Counted from the first letter of the stretch, positions 25,574 through 37,833 are shown. The stretch: 48,738 bases of DNA from Aeromonas fluvialis (GCF_000819885.1 NZ_CDBO01000016.1:1-48738), one strand, 5' to 3'. The notes: a model not told the origin generated them from the letters alone. Program-made: numbers and translations.

Positions 25574-25580
25574 AAAAACT

Positions 25581-26195
25581 ATGGAACCACGCGCAGAAAT
25601 AAGACGTCGTACCCGGCTGTCGCCGGAAGCTCGTCGCTCCCAATTGATGGAATGTGCCATCGAGGTGTTCTCTCGCCGCGGCATTGGCCGTGCCGGTCAC
25701 GCCGAGATAGCCGAACAGGCCAAGGTCTCTGTGGCTACCGTCTTCAACTATTTCAACACCCGCGAGGAGTTGGTTGATGAGGTACTGGCCGAGATCGAAC
25801 GCGTTGTGAACCAGATGCTGTCGCAGGCATACGGTGACCAGGGCTCCATTTTCGACAAGATCCAGCGTCATGTACGCCTCTCGGTCGATGCCGCCTACGA
25901 TCAACCGGATTATGCCGGTATCTGGCTGGAGTGGAGTTCATCGGTTCGGGAAGAGGTATGGCCCCGCTATACCCGGCTGCTCGATCAGTCTCTTGAGCTG
26001 ATCGCCAGCGAGCTGCAAACCGCCATGGATGCAGGGGAGATCAGCAGCGTGCTGTCAGCACAGGATCTGGCCCGCTCTTTGACCGGTTTTGGCTATGTGA
26101 TGATGCAGATGATCAATCAACCCCAGCGCCCGGCGCGCGAAGAGGTGACTGATTTCCTGTTCAAGTACGTGACGGCGCCAATTCAGGCTCGCTAA
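25581..26195 (+). CDS. litR: LitR/LuxR/HapR-family quorum-sensing master regulator (TetR type)
   Basis: This encodes 204 aa. The N-terminal TetR helix-turn-helix is nearly the vibrio sequence: RTRLSPEARRSQLMECAIEVF, RRGIGRAGHAEIAEQAKVSVATVFNYFNTREELVDEVL. The ligand/dimerisation domain follows, with WLEWSSSVREEVWPRY. In vibrios this regulator is made at high cell density, controls virulence and biofilm genes, and is repressed by Hfq-Qrr small RNAs. Its place next to hpt is the vibrio arrangement. The ATG at 25581 matches family N-termini; a TTG 12 nt earlier is less likely. Confidence 0.9.
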   Translation: MEPRAEIRRRTRLSPEARRSQLMECAIEVFSRRGIGRAGHAEIAEQAKVSVATVFNYFNTREELVDEVLAEIERVVNQMLSQAYGDQGSIFDKIQRHVRLSVDAAYDQPDYAGIWLEWSSSVREEVWPRYTRLLDQSLELIASELQTAMDAGEISSVLSAQDLARSLTGFGYVMMQMINQPQRPAREEVTDFLFKYVTAPIQAR

Positions 26196-26207
26196 CACGG
26201 CTTAACG

Positions 26208-26244
26208 AAAAACGGCGTCACTCATTGAGTGGCGCCGTTTTTTT
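26208..26244. terminator. Bidirectional terminator between litR and ubiX
   Basis: ACGGCGTCACTCA pairs with TGAGTGGCGCCGT (one mismatch), with A and T tracts on both sides. Confidence 0.85.
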
Positions 26245-26266
26245 ATGGACGGATATGGTGGTCAGC

Positions 26267-26878
26267 TCAGCCGTGGCCATAGCCCCAGCGGCTGGTCAGT
26301 TCATGTTCGACACCGAGATGATCGAGGATGCGGGCCACCATAAAGTCCACCAGATCCGCGATGCTGTTCGGCTCATGATAGAAACCGGGGGCGGCAGGCA
26401 TGATGGTTACCCCGAGCCGCGCCAGTTTCAGCATGTTTTCCAGATGGATCGCCGAGAAGGGGGTTTCGCGGGGCACCAGAATCAGCTGGCCACGCTCCTT
26501 GATCACCACATCCGCCGCCCGCTCCAGCAGGTTGTCGGAGGTGCCGTTGGCAATGGCTGAGACGGTGCCCATGGAGCAGGGGCAGACCACCATCTGTTTG
26601 GGCGCGGCCGAGCCCGAAGCCACCGGGGAGAACCACTCCTCCTTGCCGCAGGCGACGATCTGCCCCTCCTTGGCGCCATATTGGCGACAGAGGTAGGCAG
26701 AGAGCTCTTTTGGCGAGCCCGGCCAATCCTGCTGCTGCTCGGTCTTGAGCACCACTCGTGCTGCCGAGGAGGCGAGCAAGTAGACCCGATAGTCCGCCTG
26801 CACCAAGCATTCCAGCAGGCGCAGGGCATAGGGGGCGCCGGAGGCGCCGGTCAGCGCCAAAGTGATCGCTTTGTTCAT
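26267..26878 (-). CDS. ubiX: Flavin prenyltransferase UbiX
   Basis: This encodes 203 aa. It makes the prenylated FMN cofactor for UbiD decarboxylase in ubiquinone synthesis. [15 protein letters not shown] binds FMN phosphate. [37 protein letters not shown] and [24 protein letters not shown] are family motifs. The start overlaps the mpl stop by 4 nt (ATGA), so the two are translationally coupled. Confidence 0.95.
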   Translation of the reverse strand: MNKAITLALTGASGAPYALRLLECLVQADYRVYLLASSAARVVLKTEQQQDWPGSPKELSAYLCRQYGAKEGQIVACGKEEWFSPVASGSAAPKQMVVCPCSMGTVSAIANGTSDNLLERAADVVIKERGQLILVPRETPFSAIHLENMLKLARLGVTIMPAAPGFYHEPNSIADLVDFMVARILDHLGVEHELTSRWGYGHG

Positions 26879-28245
26879 AGTTCGCCGTGATAATCCTTGA
26901 GGCGGGCGATCAGCTTGTCATGAATGCCGCCGAAGCCGCCGTTGCTCATGATCAGAATATGGTCGTCATCGCGACTCTCGGCCACCAGCCGGTTGATCAG
27001 GGTCTCCAGATCATTGAACACCTTGGCGGGTCGGGTCATATGGGCCGTCACCTCGCCGAGATCCCAGCCGATGTTGGGGGGTTGGAAGAAGAACACCTCG
27101 TCGGCGCCATCGAAGCAGCCGGCCAGCTCCTCCTTGTGTACCCCCAGCTTCATGGTATTGGATCGGGGCTCCAGCACCGCCAGGATGCGTGACCCGCCGA
27201 CCTTGGCGCGCAGGCCGCCGAGGGTGGTCTCGATGGCGGTGGGGTGGTGGGCAAAGTCGTCATAGACGCTGATGCCAGCCACCTCGCCCTTGAGCTCCAT
27301 CCGCCGCTTGGGGGATTTGAATTGGCAGAGGGCGGCGATGCCATGCTCCACCATGACACCGGCATGGCGGGCGGCCGCGATGGCCATCAGGCCGTTGTTG
27401 ACGTTGTGCTCGCCGATGCACTCCCAGTGCACCTCGCCCTGTTTTTCGCCATCCAGCCACACCTCGAAGGCGGAGCCGTCATCGGCCAGCTTGACGGCCT
27501 TCCATTTGGCGTCGTCCTGACCCACCAGCTCCACTTCGCTCCAGCAACCCATCTTGCGCACGGCGGTGAGGTTGTCATCGGCCTGCGGGAACAGCACCCG
27601 CCCGTTGCTCGGCACGGTGCGCATCAGGTGGTGGAACTGGCGTTGGATGGCGGCGAGATCGGGGAAGATATCCGCGTGGTCAAACTCCAGGTTGTTCATC
27701 ACCAGGGTGCGCGGATGGTAGTGAACGAACTTGGAGCGTTTGTCGAAGAAGGCGCAGTCATACTCGTCCGCCTCGATGACGAAGAAGGGGGCAGAGCCCA
27801 AGCGGGCCGAGACCGGGAAGTTGCCCGGCACGCCGCCGATCAGGAAACCGGGCTCCAGCTTGGCGTACTCCAGCACCCAGGCAAGCATGCTGGCGGTGGT
27901 GGTCTTGCCATGGGTGCCAGCAACGGCCAGTACCCAGCGATCCTGCAACACATGCTCCAGCAGCCACTGGGGGCCGGAGATATAGGGCAGATTGCGGTCC
28001 AGCACATATTCAACACAGGGGTTGCCGCGGCTCATGGCGTTGCCGATCACCACCAGATCCGGCGCCGGATCGAGTTGGGAGGGGTCATAGCCTTCGATCA
28101 GTTCGATGCCCTGTTGCTCGAGCTGGGAACTCATGGGGGGATAGACATTGGCATCGGAGCCTGTGACGCGATAACCGAGCTGTTTTGCCAACACCGCCAG
28201 ACCACCCATAAAGGTGCCGCAGATCCCGAGGATGTGAATATGCAT
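26875..28245 (-). CDS. mpl: UDP-N-acetylmuramate:L-alanyl-gamma-D-glutamyl-meso-diaminopimelate ligase
   Basis: This encodes 456 aa of the Mur ligase family, used to recycle murein tripeptide. An N-terminal Rossmann-like [20 protein letters not shown] precedes the ATP site [33 protein letters not shown] and [14 protein letters not shown] are Mpl signatures. The C-terminal part has [10 protein letters not shown] and [11 protein letters not shown]. The ATG at 28245 follows AAAGGAAGCGGT and fits the family N-terminus. Coupled to ubiX downstream. Confidence 0.96.
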   Translation of the reverse strand: MHIHILGICGTFMGGLAVLAKQLGYRVTGSDANVYPPMSSQLEQQGIELIEGYDPSQLDPAPDLVVIGNAMSRGNPCVEYVLDRNLPYISGPQWLLEHVLQDRWVLAVAGTHGKTTTASMLAWVLEYAKLEPGFLIGGVPGNFPVSARLGSAPFFVIEADEYDCAFFDKRSKFVHYHPRTLVMNNLEFDHADIFPDLAAIQRQFHHLMRTVPSNGRVLFPQADDNLTAVRKMGCWSEVELVGQDDAKWKAVKLADDGSAFEVWLDGEKQGEVHWECIGEHNVNNGLMAIAAARHAGVMVEHGIAALCQFKSPKRRMELKGEVAGISVYDDFAHHPTAIETTLGGLRAKVGGSRILAVLEPRSNTMKLGVHKEELAGCFDGADEVFFFQPPNIGWDLGEVTAHMTRPAKVFNDLETLINRLVAESRDDDHILIMSNGGFGGIHDKLIARLKDYHGEL

Positions 28246-28357
28246 ACCGCTTCCTTTCGCAGTAAAGGGAAGTGCGCATTCTAGGGGGTGTTGTGGTGGT
28301 GGCACAAGCCGCACTCATGGCAAGAGGCTCACAGATGCGGCACCGGAAGCAGAAATC

Positions 28358-28846
28358 TTGGCGCTGTTGGGGTATGCGAGATTGGAATGGATTTGCGGGC
28401 TTTATTTGGCGATGGGCATAGTGATGCTGCTAAGTGCACTGGTGATCAACCAGCTGGGTCACCGATTGCCGGTGGCGCGACCCAGCCCGACCCTGATGGT
28501 GGCTGATGCGCTGCGGGTGACCCAGATCAGCGGTATTTCGACCAAGGACTCTTCCGGTGACAGCTTCCCCGGCGATCACGCTCTGTTCCTGATGATCTTC
28601 GCCGGTTTTGCCCTGCGCTATCTGCCGCGCTGGGCGGGTGTCACTGCCTTGCTGATGGTGCCGATCTTTTCAGCGCCGCGCATTCTGGCTGGTGCCCACT
28701 GGTTTACCGATGTCTATGTCGGCGCGCTGGGGCTGGCGACCCTCTGTCTGCCATGGTTGCTGCTGACCCCGCTGGCGAATCGGCTGATAGACCGCATCGT
28801 CCCCCGATTGGCCCGTGTGCCGCTGCTGCGCAGTCAGACCCACTGA
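28358..28846 (+). CDS. PAP2-family phosphatase, short and with an altered first motif
   Basis: This encodes 162 aa from a TTG preceded by GGAAGCAGAAATC. Three or four membrane segments are visible. The second and third PAP2 motifs are good: GDSFPGDHA (SGH-type with catalytic His) and SAPRILAGAHWFTD (R..H..D). The first motif K-x6-RP is degenerate, with glycine where lysine is expected before HRLPVARP. The frame stays open upstream, without an ATG or GTG, back into the mpl leader, so the gene may be 5'-truncated. Relatives act on undecaprenyl or lipid A phosphates; activity here is uncertain. Confidence 0.6.
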   Translation: MALLGYARLEWICGLYLAMGIVMLLSALVINQLGHRLPVARPSPTLMVADALRVTQISGISTKDSSGDSFPGDHALFLMIFAGFALRYLPRWAGVTALLMVPIFSAPRILAGAHWFTDVYVGALGLATLCLPWLLLTPLANRLIDRIVPRLARVPLLRSQTH

Positions 28847-28862
28847 TTGAACGTCGCAAAAT

Positions 28863-28896
28863 AAAACGCCCCGACATGAAAATGTCGGGGCGTTTT
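28863..28896. terminator. Bidirectional terminator between the PAP2 gene and galE
   Basis: A perfect 15-bp stem, AAAACGCCCCGACAT / ATGTCGGGGCGTTTT, with a GAAA tetraloop, lies between convergent genes. Confidence 0.93.
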
Positions 28897-28916
28897 GTTA
28901 TCAACCCGCTAGATCA

Positions 28917-29930
28917 TCAGCCTTGATAGCCGTTCGGGTTGTTGCTTTGCCAGCGCCAGGTATCGACCATCATCTGCTCCAGACCGCGCTCTGCCTGCCA
29001 GCCCAGCTCGGCACGGGCCAGCGTCGGCTCTGCCCAGCACTCGGCGATGTCGCCCGGGCGACGGGGTTTGATCTGGTAGGGAATGGGTCGGCCGCTGGCC
29101 GCTTCAAACGCCTTGACCATCTCCAGTACCGAGTAGCCCTGACCTGTGCCCAGGTTGTAGGTGAAGATGCCGGTGTCGCTCTTGATACGCGCCAGTGCTT
29201 TCAGGTGGCCGATGGCCAGATCCACCACATGGATGTAGTCGCGCACGCCGGTGCCATCCGGGGTCGGGTAGTCGTTGCCAAATACCCCCAGCTCCTTGAG
29301 CTTGCCGACACCCACCTGGCTGATATAGGGCAGCAGGTTGTTGGGGATGCCGTTGGGATCTTCACCAATCAGGCCGCTCTCGTGGGCGCCGACCGGGTTG
29401 AAGTAGCGCAGCAGTACGATGGCCCAGCGGGGATCGGATTTGGCGAGATCACGGAGGATCTCCTCCACCATCAGCTTGGAGCGGCCGTAGGGGTTGGTGG
29501 CGCTGGTGGGGAAATCTTCCCGCAGCGGCACCGAAGCGGGATCGCCATAGACGGTGGCCGAGGAGCTGAATACCAGGCGGAAGACCCCGGCCTTGGCCAT
29601 CTCTTCGCACAGCACCAGAGTGCCGCTGATATTGTTCTGGTAGTAGGTGAGCGGGATCTGGCTCGACTCCCCGACCGCCTTGAGCCCGGCGAAGTGAATG
29701 ACCGATTCGATCTGGTGGTTGGCAAACAGCTGCTGCAGGCAGGCTCTGTCCAACACATCCCCTTCGATGAAGGTGACCGGCTGGCCGGTGATCTGCTCGA
29801 CCCGCTTGAGGGACTCCGGTGAGGCGTTGGAGAGGTTGTCGAGCACCACGACCTGCTGCCCGGCGCTAAGCAGCTCGACCAGGGTGTGGGAGCCGATATA
29901 GCCGGCGCCCCCTGTGACCAGTATTGTCAT
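28917..29930 (-). CDS. galE: UDP-glucose 4-epimerase
   Basis: This encodes 337 aa, an extended short-chain dehydrogenase that interconverts UDP-glucose and UDP-galactose. The NAD site is [17 protein letters not shown]. The catalytic serine lies in [10 protein letters not shown] and the YxxxK pair in [33 protein letters not shown] is the usual substrate-site signature. It is monocistronic; no other gal genes adjoin, so it probably serves surface polysaccharide synthesis as well as galactose use. Confidence 0.97.
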   Translation of the reverse strand: MTILVTGGAGYIGSHTLVELLSAGQQVVVLDNLSNASPESLKRVEQITGQPVTFIEGDVLDRACLQQLFANHQIESVIHFAGLKAVGESSQIPLTYYQNNISGTLVLCEEMAKAGVFRLVFSSSATVYGDPASVPLREDFPTSATNPYGRSKLMVEEILRDLAKSDPRWAIVLLRYFNPVGAHESGLIGEDPNGIPNNLLPYISQVGVGKLKELGVFGNDYPTPDGTGVRDYIHVVDLAIGHLKALARIKSDTGIFTYNLGTGQGYSVLEMVKAFEAASGRPIPYQIKPRRPGDIAECWAEPTLARAELGWQAERGLEQMMVDTWRWQSNNPNGYQG

Positions 29931-30025
29931 TGTCTATCCCGTGTTCTGGTGAAACTGGGGGCAGAGTCTACCCGTCCTGCACGCTCTGGAAAAGGTTGAG
30001 ATGCCAATGAAACCTTTTCTATGCC

Positions 30026-31015
30026 TCAATAATCGAGACTGATATCTCCCCTGGCGGTGCAGGAGCAGGCCAGGGCCACGCCGTTCTCCAGCTCCTGTGC
30101 ACTCAAGGTCATGACGCTCTGGCGTTCGATCTCACCCGTTGTGGTGCAGCGACAAGCACCACACACGCCGGCGCGGCAGGCGGCCATCATGGTTTCACCC
30201 GCCCCTTCCAACGCCGCCAGCAGGGTCTGACCCGGCAGGATTTTCACCTTTTTGCTGCTCTTTTTCAGGGTCAGCCAGAAGTGATCGCCACTGGTGGGTT
30301 CAGGTTCGCCCGCAGGCAGCCCAAAGGACTCCTGATGGAGCTGACTGACGGGCAGGCCCAGATCCATCAGCATGGCGCTGACCGCCGCCATATAGGGCGC
30401 GGGGCCGCAGAGATAGACATGGCGTTCGCGCAGATCTGGGGCCAGTTCGGCCAGCATGGCGGTGCTGAGGCGGCCCAGCCAGGGATGGGTGGCAGGCCCT
30501 TGCTCCATGACGAATGCATGACGCACGCCGGGATGGCTCTTGGCCAGTTGCGTCAGCTCGTCTGCGAAGATCAGATCCTGTGGCGATCGGGCGCTATGGA
30601 TAAAGCGAATATCGGCATCTGGCCGCTTGGCGAGCTCGTCCCGCAGCATTGCCCACATGGGGGTGATGCCGGATCCGGCGCTCAGCAATAACGGTCGCTG
30701 GCAGGGCAGGGCGGTCAGATTGAAATCGCCGAACGGGCCATCGGCCCGAATGTCGTCCCCCACCTGCAAGGTCTGGTGCAGATGGTGGGAGACCAGTCCG
30801 ACATCCTTGATGGTGACTTGCCAGCACGCATCTTGCGGGCTGGAGGAGAGGGTATAGGCGCGGCACGCCGGCTGGCCGTCGATCTCGGTATGCAGGGTGA
30901 TGCACTGGCCGGCCAGCACGGGGGGGAGGCTGCCTGCAACTGGCTCCAGCTGCCAGCTTACTACGTCTTGGGTGTTCTGTTGGCGGCCAATGCAGGTGAG
31001 CGTGAGAGAGGTCAT
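30026..31015 (-). CDS. hcr: NADH oxidoreductase Hcr for hybrid-cluster protein
   Basis: This encodes 329 aa. A ferredoxin-reductase-type FAD domain (CRAYTLSSSP) and NAD domain (LLLSAGSGITPMWAML, YLCGPAPYM) are followed by a C-terminal plant-type [2Fe-2S] ferredoxin. The latter's cysteines are in CRAGVCGACRC plus ACSC. It passes electrons from NADH to Hcp. The ATG at 31015 has GGAG upstream; a GTG lies one codon earlier. A strong terminator separates it from hcp, so its level relies on read-through or its own promoter. Confidence 0.93.
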   Translation of the reverse strand: MTSLTLTCIGRQQNTQDVVSWQLEPVAGSLPPVLAGQCITLHTEIDGQPACRAYTLSSSPQDACWQVTIKDVGLVSHHLHQTLQVGDDIRADGPFGDFNLTALPCQRPLLLSAGSGITPMWAMLRDELAKRPDADIRFIHSARSPQDLIFADELTQLAKSHPGVRHAFVMEQGPATHPWLGRLSTAMLAELAPDLRERHVYLCGPAPYMAAVSAMLMDLGLPVSQLHQESFGLPAGEPEPTSGDHFWLTLKKSSKKVKILPGQTLLAALEGAGETMMAACRAGVCGACRCTTTGEIERQSVMTLSAQELENGVALACSCTARGDISLDY

Positions 31016-31074
31016 CACAAGGCTCCTTAGGTTTGAAACGGTTCGAAAAACGTCTGGTGAAAAAGCCGGATCCA

Positions 31075-31103
31075 GAAAAAAGGCGAGCCGGGCGGCTCGC
31101 CAA
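31075..31103 (-). terminator. Terminator between hcp and hcr
   Basis: GGCGAGCC / GGCTCGCC with a 4-nt loop is followed on the minus strand by TTTTTTC. It lies inside what is normally one operon. Confidence 0.85.
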
Positions 31104-31126
31104 ACGCTTACAACATGAAGTGCCGA

Positions 31127-32776
31127 TCAGGCCGCCAGGATCTCGGCCAGATCTGCCTCGGCCGTGGTGGTCCCTTTCAGGCCAAACTGCTCCTCCAGCA
31201 CCTTGAGCAAGGCCGGGGTGAGGAAGGCGGGGGCGGTCGGGCCGGTACGAATGTCCTTCACCCCGAGGGAGAGCAGGGTGAGCAGAATGACGATGGCTTT
31301 TTGCTCGAACCAGGAGAGTACCAGTGTCAGCGGCAGATCGTTGACCCCGCACTCGAACGCCTCGGAGAGCGCCAGTGCCAGCTGGATGGCGGAGTAGGCA
31401 TCGTTGCACTGACCCACGTCCAGCAGGCGCGGAATGCCGCCGATGTCGCCAAAGTCGAGCTTGTTAAACTTGTACTTGCCGCAGCCCAGGGTGAGCAGCA
31501 GGCTGTCTTGTGGGGCAGCTTTGGCGAACTCGGTGAAGTAGGCGCGTTCGGCCCTGTCGCCATCACAGCCGCCGACCAGGAAGAAGTGGTTGATCTCCCC
31601 TGCTTTGACCTTCTCAATCACGGCCGGGGCCGCCTGCATCAGCGCGTTGCGGGCAAAGCCGATGGTGATGAAGTGTTCTAGCTCGGTGTGCTTGAAGCCA
31701 TCGAGAGCCAGCGCCTTGGCGATCACGGCGGAGAAATCATCCCCCTCCAGATGAGTGACGCCCGGCCAGCCGACGATGGAGCGGGTGAAGATGCGGTCGC
31801 TGTAGTTGCCCACATTGGGGTCGATGATGCAGTTGGAGGTCATCACTACGGCGCCCGGGAAGTTGGCAAACTCCTTCTGCTGGTTCTGCCAGGCAGAACC
31901 ATAGTTGCCCACCAGATGGGGGTACTGCTTGAAGAAGGGGTAGGCCAACGCGGGCAACATCTCGCCATGGGTGTAGACGTTGATGCCTGTCCCCTTGGTC
32001 TGCTCCAGAATGAGCTTGAGATCCACCATGTCGTGGCCGGAGACCAGAATGCACTTGCCCGGGATCGGGGTGACGCGCACCTGGGTCGGTTCCGGATGGC
32101 CGAAGGCGCTGGTTTCACCCAGATCCAGCATCTCCATGATTTTGAAGTTGAGCTGACCGATCTCCATGGCGCAGTTGAACAGCCGATCCGTTTCGCTCGG
32201 GTCTGTGCTGAGCCAGCTCATGATGCGGTGGAATTCGGCGGCCACCTCGTCACTCTGCTGATCCAGCACCCGAGCGTGCTCCATATAGGCGGCGGCACCC
32301 TTGAGGCCATAGAGGCAGAGCAGGCGCAGCCCCATGATGTCTTCGTTCACCTCACTCTTGCCCCGATTGGGAGCGGTCGGGGTGGCATGGGCAAGCTGCT
32401 CCAGCAGCTCGGAACCGGGCGCGAAGCTGGCGGATGCTGGCAAATCGTTCACCTGTACCGCCATGGCCGCCAGACGGTCGGCCAGTTGCTGGCGATAGGC
32501 AAGGGCCTGGTTGACGTAGGCCACGATGCGGGCGGAGTCGAAGTTGACGTTGGTGAGGGTGGCGAAGAAGGCCTTGGGCACGAAGGCATCGATCTCGCGG
32601 TCGGTGATGCCTTGCTCGCGGGCGGCCAGCGCCCAGGCGCTGAGCCCCTGCAGGGTGTAGATCAGCACATCCTGCAGATCCGAGGTTTCCGCCGTCTTGC
32701 CGCACATACCTTGCGCATAGGCGCAGCCATTGCCTGCGGGGGTACGAATTGTCTGTTCACATTGCACACAAAACAT
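31127..32776 (-). CDS. hcp: Hydroxylamine reductase / hybrid-cluster protein
   Basis: This encodes 549 aa, the usual class II length. N-terminal cysteines in FCVQCEQT and [12 protein letters not shown] hold the 2Fe-2S/4Fe-4S cluster. Hybrid-cluster ligands lie in [27 protein letters not shown] and [12 protein letters not shown]. The protein reduces nitric oxide or hydroxylamine under anaerobic nitrosative stress. The ATG at 32776 (MFCVQC) is chosen because GGGAG is about 7 nt upstream; an ATG one codon earlier is possible. Confidence 0.96.
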   Translation of the reverse strand: MFCVQCEQTIRTPAGNGCAYAQGMCGKTAETSDLQDVLIYTLQGLSAWALAAREQGITDREIDAFVPKAFFATLTNVNFDSARIVAYVNQALAYRQQLADRLAAMAVQVNDLPASASFAPGSELLEQLAHATPTAPNRGKSEVNEDIMGLRLLCLYGLKGAAAYMEHARVLDQQSDEVAAEFHRIMSWLSTDPSETDRLFNCAMEIGQLNFKIMEMLDLGETSAFGHPEPTQVRVTPIPGKCILVSGHDMVDLKLILEQTKGTGINVYTHGEMLPALAYPFFKQYPHLVGNYGSAWQNQQKEFANFPGAVVMTSNCIIDPNVGNYSDRIFTRSIVGWPGVTHLEGDDFSAVIAKALALDGFKHTELEHFITIGFARNALMQAAPAVIEKVKAGEINHFFLVGGCDGDRAERAYFTEFAKAAPQDSLLLTLGCGKYKFNKLDFGDIGGIPRLLDVGQCNDAYSAIQLALALSEAFECGVNDLPLTLVLSWFEQKAIVILLTLLSLGVKDIRTGPTAPAFLTPALLKVLEEQFGLKGTTTAEADLAEILAA

Positions 32777-32877
32777 CATGCCTCTCCCAATTGGACATTT
32801 CAGTTGTCTGTTTTGTGGCGATTCTATTCCCCTCGCGAAAAACTTAATAGACATTCAATTTGCCAATTATGTTTTTC

Positions 32878-32891
32878 TTGATGTAGATCAA
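32878..32891. promoter_or_regulatory. Perfect FNR box upstream of hcp
   Basis: TTGATGTAGATCAA matches the FNR consensus TTGATNNNNATCAA at all positions. It lies about 100 nt upstream of the hcp start, with TATTAA about 38 nt downstream on the minus strand as a possible -10. It fits anaerobic activation of hcp. Confidence 0.85.
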
Positions 32892-32894
32892 AAA

Positions 32895-32920
32895 CAAAAA
32901 AGCCGCCCAAACAGGGCGGC
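32895..32920 (-). terminator. Terminator downstream of dps
   Basis: GCCGCCC / GGGCGGC with a 5-nt loop, followed on the minus strand by TTTTTTG. It ends dps transcription just before the FNR box of hcp. Confidence 0.85.
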
Positions 32921-32948
32921 AAGAGGGGGATAGTAAGGAGAGACAACT

Positions 32949-33016
32949 TGGGTTTACAACAAGGGTTGACTACAAAGGGTTACTACAAAGTGTCAAAACA
33001 AGGGCTTGCCACAAAA
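32949..33016. repeat. Degenerate short repeats in the dps 3' untranslated region
   Basis: Four or five imperfect copies of a 12-15-nt unit (ACTACAAAGGGTT-like) run head to tail between the dps stop and its terminator. Confidence 0.5.
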
Positions 33017-33033
33017 CTCGCGTCTACAGAGGG

Positions 33034-33501
33034 TCAGGCCAGATAGGCGCGCAGCATCCAGACCAGTTTTTCCTGCTGCTGCACATAATCGGAGAGGATG
33101 GAGGCGGTGCCTTCATCACCGGCTTCGGCGGCCTGGCCCAGAATGCGGCGCTGGGCGACCAGCAGTTCGCGGAAGCTCTCCAGCAGGGATTCGATACAGG
33201 TGCGGCCATCGTGCAGACCTTTCTGCTCGGGGATGGCAGAGACTTTCAGGTAGTCGCTGAAGCTGTGCATCGGCACCCCGTCCAGGGTCAGGATCCGCTC
33301 GGCCAGCGCATCGACTTTCAGCAGCAGGTCGTTGTAAATCTCTTCAAATTTCAGGTGCAGTTCGAAGAACTGATTGCCACGGATATTCCAGTGGAAGCCG
33401 CGCACGTTCATGTAGAGGATCTGGTAGCTGGCCAGCAATGTGTTCAACTCGGCTGCCAGGGCTTGTGATTGAGCAGTATCAAGACCAATCGGGCTTTTCA
33501 T
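33034..33501 (-). CDS. dps: Dps-family DNA-binding ferritin-like protein
   Basis: This encodes 155 aa. The Dps ferroxidase residues are in NVRGFHWNIRGNQFFELHLKFEEIYND, with His, Asp/Glu ligands shared across subunits. LAERILTLDG is also typical. The protein stores iron and protects DNA from peroxide. GGAGG is 6 nt from the ATG at 33501; another ATG lies one codon upstream. It lacks the long Lys-rich N-terminal tail of E. coli Dps, so strong DNA binding is uncertain. Confidence 0.9.
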   Translation of the reverse strand: MKSPIGLDTAQSQALAAELNTLLASYQILYMNVRGFHWNIRGNQFFELHLKFEEIYNDLLLKVDALAERILTLDGVPMHSFSDYLKVSAIPEQKGLHDGRTCIESLLESFRELLVAQRRILGQAAEAGDEGTASILSDYVQQQEKLVWMLRAYLA

Positions 33502-33597
33502 CATTCACCTCCAGATTTGGAAATCGGTTTGAAATTCTCTTTCGGAACGCAGCCAGAGTAACGCTTTGCAAAATGCAGGGACAATTGCTTGTACCTA

Positions 33598-33628
33598 ACT
33601 GTTTGATAGCTAAGCGCCATCAAACAGT
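33598..33628. promoter_or_regulatory. Perfect inverted repeat upstream of dps
   Basis: ACTGTTTGAT and ATCAAACAGT form a 10-bp stem with an 11-nt loop, 97 nt upstream of the dps start and 29 nt past the amidase stop. It has no T tract. It could be an operator or an RNA stem-loop at the 3' end of the amidase gene. Confidence 0.4.
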
Positions 33629-33656
33629 ACGAAGCAACGGGGGCAATGGATGAGGA

Positions 33657-34532
33657 TTAGGGGAAGTATTTTTCGAGCAGCGCCATCAGGATGGCCTGAC
33701 ACTCGCGGTCCGGTTCGCCATCGACCTTGCTGGCACGAAAGTGGAGCTGAAAGGCGCGCATCACGGCGCGGCTCTGCTCATCCCACTGGCCGGTTTGGGG
33801 CAGACCGTAACCATAGCGGGCCAGCTGTTGCTGCCAGATGGCTGCAGCCCAGTCTGGCAAGGGGCTGGCCAGTAGCTCGGCTACCCGATCTTCATCTGGC
33901 CAGGCGCCAACCCCGTACGTCAGATAGAGTTGGCGCCAGGGGAAGTGGGGGCCGGGATCCTGCTTGCGCTCGGGGGCGACATCGCTGTGGCCCAGTACCT
34001 GGGTCGGTGGAATCTGGTAGCGGGCGACCAGCTCCCGGCTGAGGGCGCCGACGGCGGCAATCTGCTGCGGGGTATAGGGTTGCCAACGGCGGGCATCGGG
34101 GGCCAGCGGCTCATCTTCCGCTGGATAGCCGAGGTTGACGATCTCGATGCCCAGCGAGCTGGCATTGAGCCCGGCATATTGGTGCCAGCGGCTGCGTCCC
34201 GCGTGCCAGGCGCGCGCGCTGTCCGGCACCAGCTGATAGACGGTGAGCGGTGTCTCGTGGCTATCGCGGGGGAGCAGGTAGTGGGCGCTCACCTTGTGCT
34301 CCGGCTCGGTCAGCAGGCGCAGGGAGTTGGCGTCATCTTCATCTGTGTAGTGGAGGATCAGAAAGGCGATCCGCTCGTTCTGGCTGGCGCTGTGATAGCG
34401 GGTCGAGAGCTGGTATTCGGCCGGGGTGCAGCCGCCCAGCAGCAGGGCGAAGAGGGGAGGCAAACAGCGCCAGCGCCATCCCCCTGCGACAGCCAGTCTG
34501 CTGAGCGTGGAAGGAGTGAGTCGCTGGCACAT
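33657..34532 (-). CDS. amiD: AmiD-like N-acetylmuramoyl-L-alanine amidase (lipoprotein)
   Basis: This encodes 291 aa. The lipobox LLLGGC at about residue 35 suggests an outer-membrane lipoprotein. The amidase_2 domain has zinc ligands in LILHYTDE (His), LGHSDVAP (His, Asp) and HQYAGLNASSLGIEIVN, with a C-terminal peptidoglycan-binding-type helical domain (LPQTGQWDEQSRAVMRAFQLHF). It cleaves anhydro-muropeptides at the lactyl-alanine bond. The signal region is long, so the true start may be internal. Confidence 0.88.
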   Translation of the reverse strand: MCQRLTPSTLSRLAVAGGWRWRCLPPLFALLLGGCTPAEYQLSTRYHSASQNERIAFLILHYTDEDDANSLRLLTEPEHKVSAHYLLPRDSHETPLTVYQLVPDSARAWHAGRSRWHQYAGLNASSLGIEIVNLGYPAEDEPLAPDARRWQPYTPQQIAAVGALSRELVARYQIPPTQVLGHSDVAPERKQDPGPHFPWRQLYLTYGVGAWPDEDRVAELLASPLPDWAAAIWQQQLARYGYGLPQTGQWDEQSRAVMRAFQLHFRASKVDGEPDRECQAILMALLEKYFP

Positions 34533-34550
34533 GTCGAAGGCTCTGCTCGG

Positions 34551-35030
34551 TCAGTCGCGGTACTTGGCAGTGAGGCCGATCAGGAAGTTGCGCAGGATCT
34601 GATCCCCGCAATCCTGATAGTGCTTGTGATCCTTGGAACGGAACAGGGCACTGAGCTCGGACTTGGAGAGGTTGAAGTCGGCGAGCTTGAGGGTGCCGAG
34701 CATATCCTCTTCCTTGTAGTTGAGGCCGATGCGCAGCTTGCGCAGGATCATGTTGTTGTTGATCCGGTTCGGGATCACCTGGGCCGGAGCATCTTCGCGC
34801 ACGCCACGGCGGGCGATGATGAAGCCGTCGAGGAACTGGCTCAGGGCCGAGTCGGGACAGGCCACATAGCCTGCCTCTTGCTCTTCCCCTTCCGCCGCCT
34901 CTTTCATCAACCAGCTGTGCAGCTGGGCGTGAGTGACCGTCAGGTTGCCCTTGGCAAACATCTCGACCATCTGATCGTTGCTGATGGTGAGGGCGTAGCG
35001 CAGACGGCGCAGAATATCGTTGTTGGTCAT
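34551..35030 (-). CDS. yehS: DUF1456 (YehS-like) protein
   Basis: This encodes 159 aa with two copies of the DUF1456 helical unit: NNDILRRLRYALTISNDQMVEMF (about residues 3-25) and NNNMILRKLRIGLNYKEEDML (about 90-110). Each ends in a short conserved tail (LSQFLDGFI, LRNFLIGL). Function is unknown. It lies between barA and amiD on the same strand with gaps of 89 and 18 bp. Confidence 0.85.
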   Translation of the reverse strand: MTNNDILRRLRYALTISNDQMVEMFAKGNLTVTHAQLHSWLMKEAAEGEEQEAGYVACPDSALSQFLDGFIIARRGVREDAPAQVIPNRINNNMILRKLRIGLNYKEEDMLGTLKLADFNLSKSELSALFRSKDHKHYQDCGDQILRNFLIGLTAKYRD

Positions 35031-35119
35031 GCTGACTCCTGTGTAAACGGCGCAACTTTACCATCTGGCGGCCCTCGCGTCAGAAAAAGCGGGGGCCGGT
35101 ACAGTTCAGGCCAAGCTCA

Positions 35120-37833
<2,714 letters not shown>

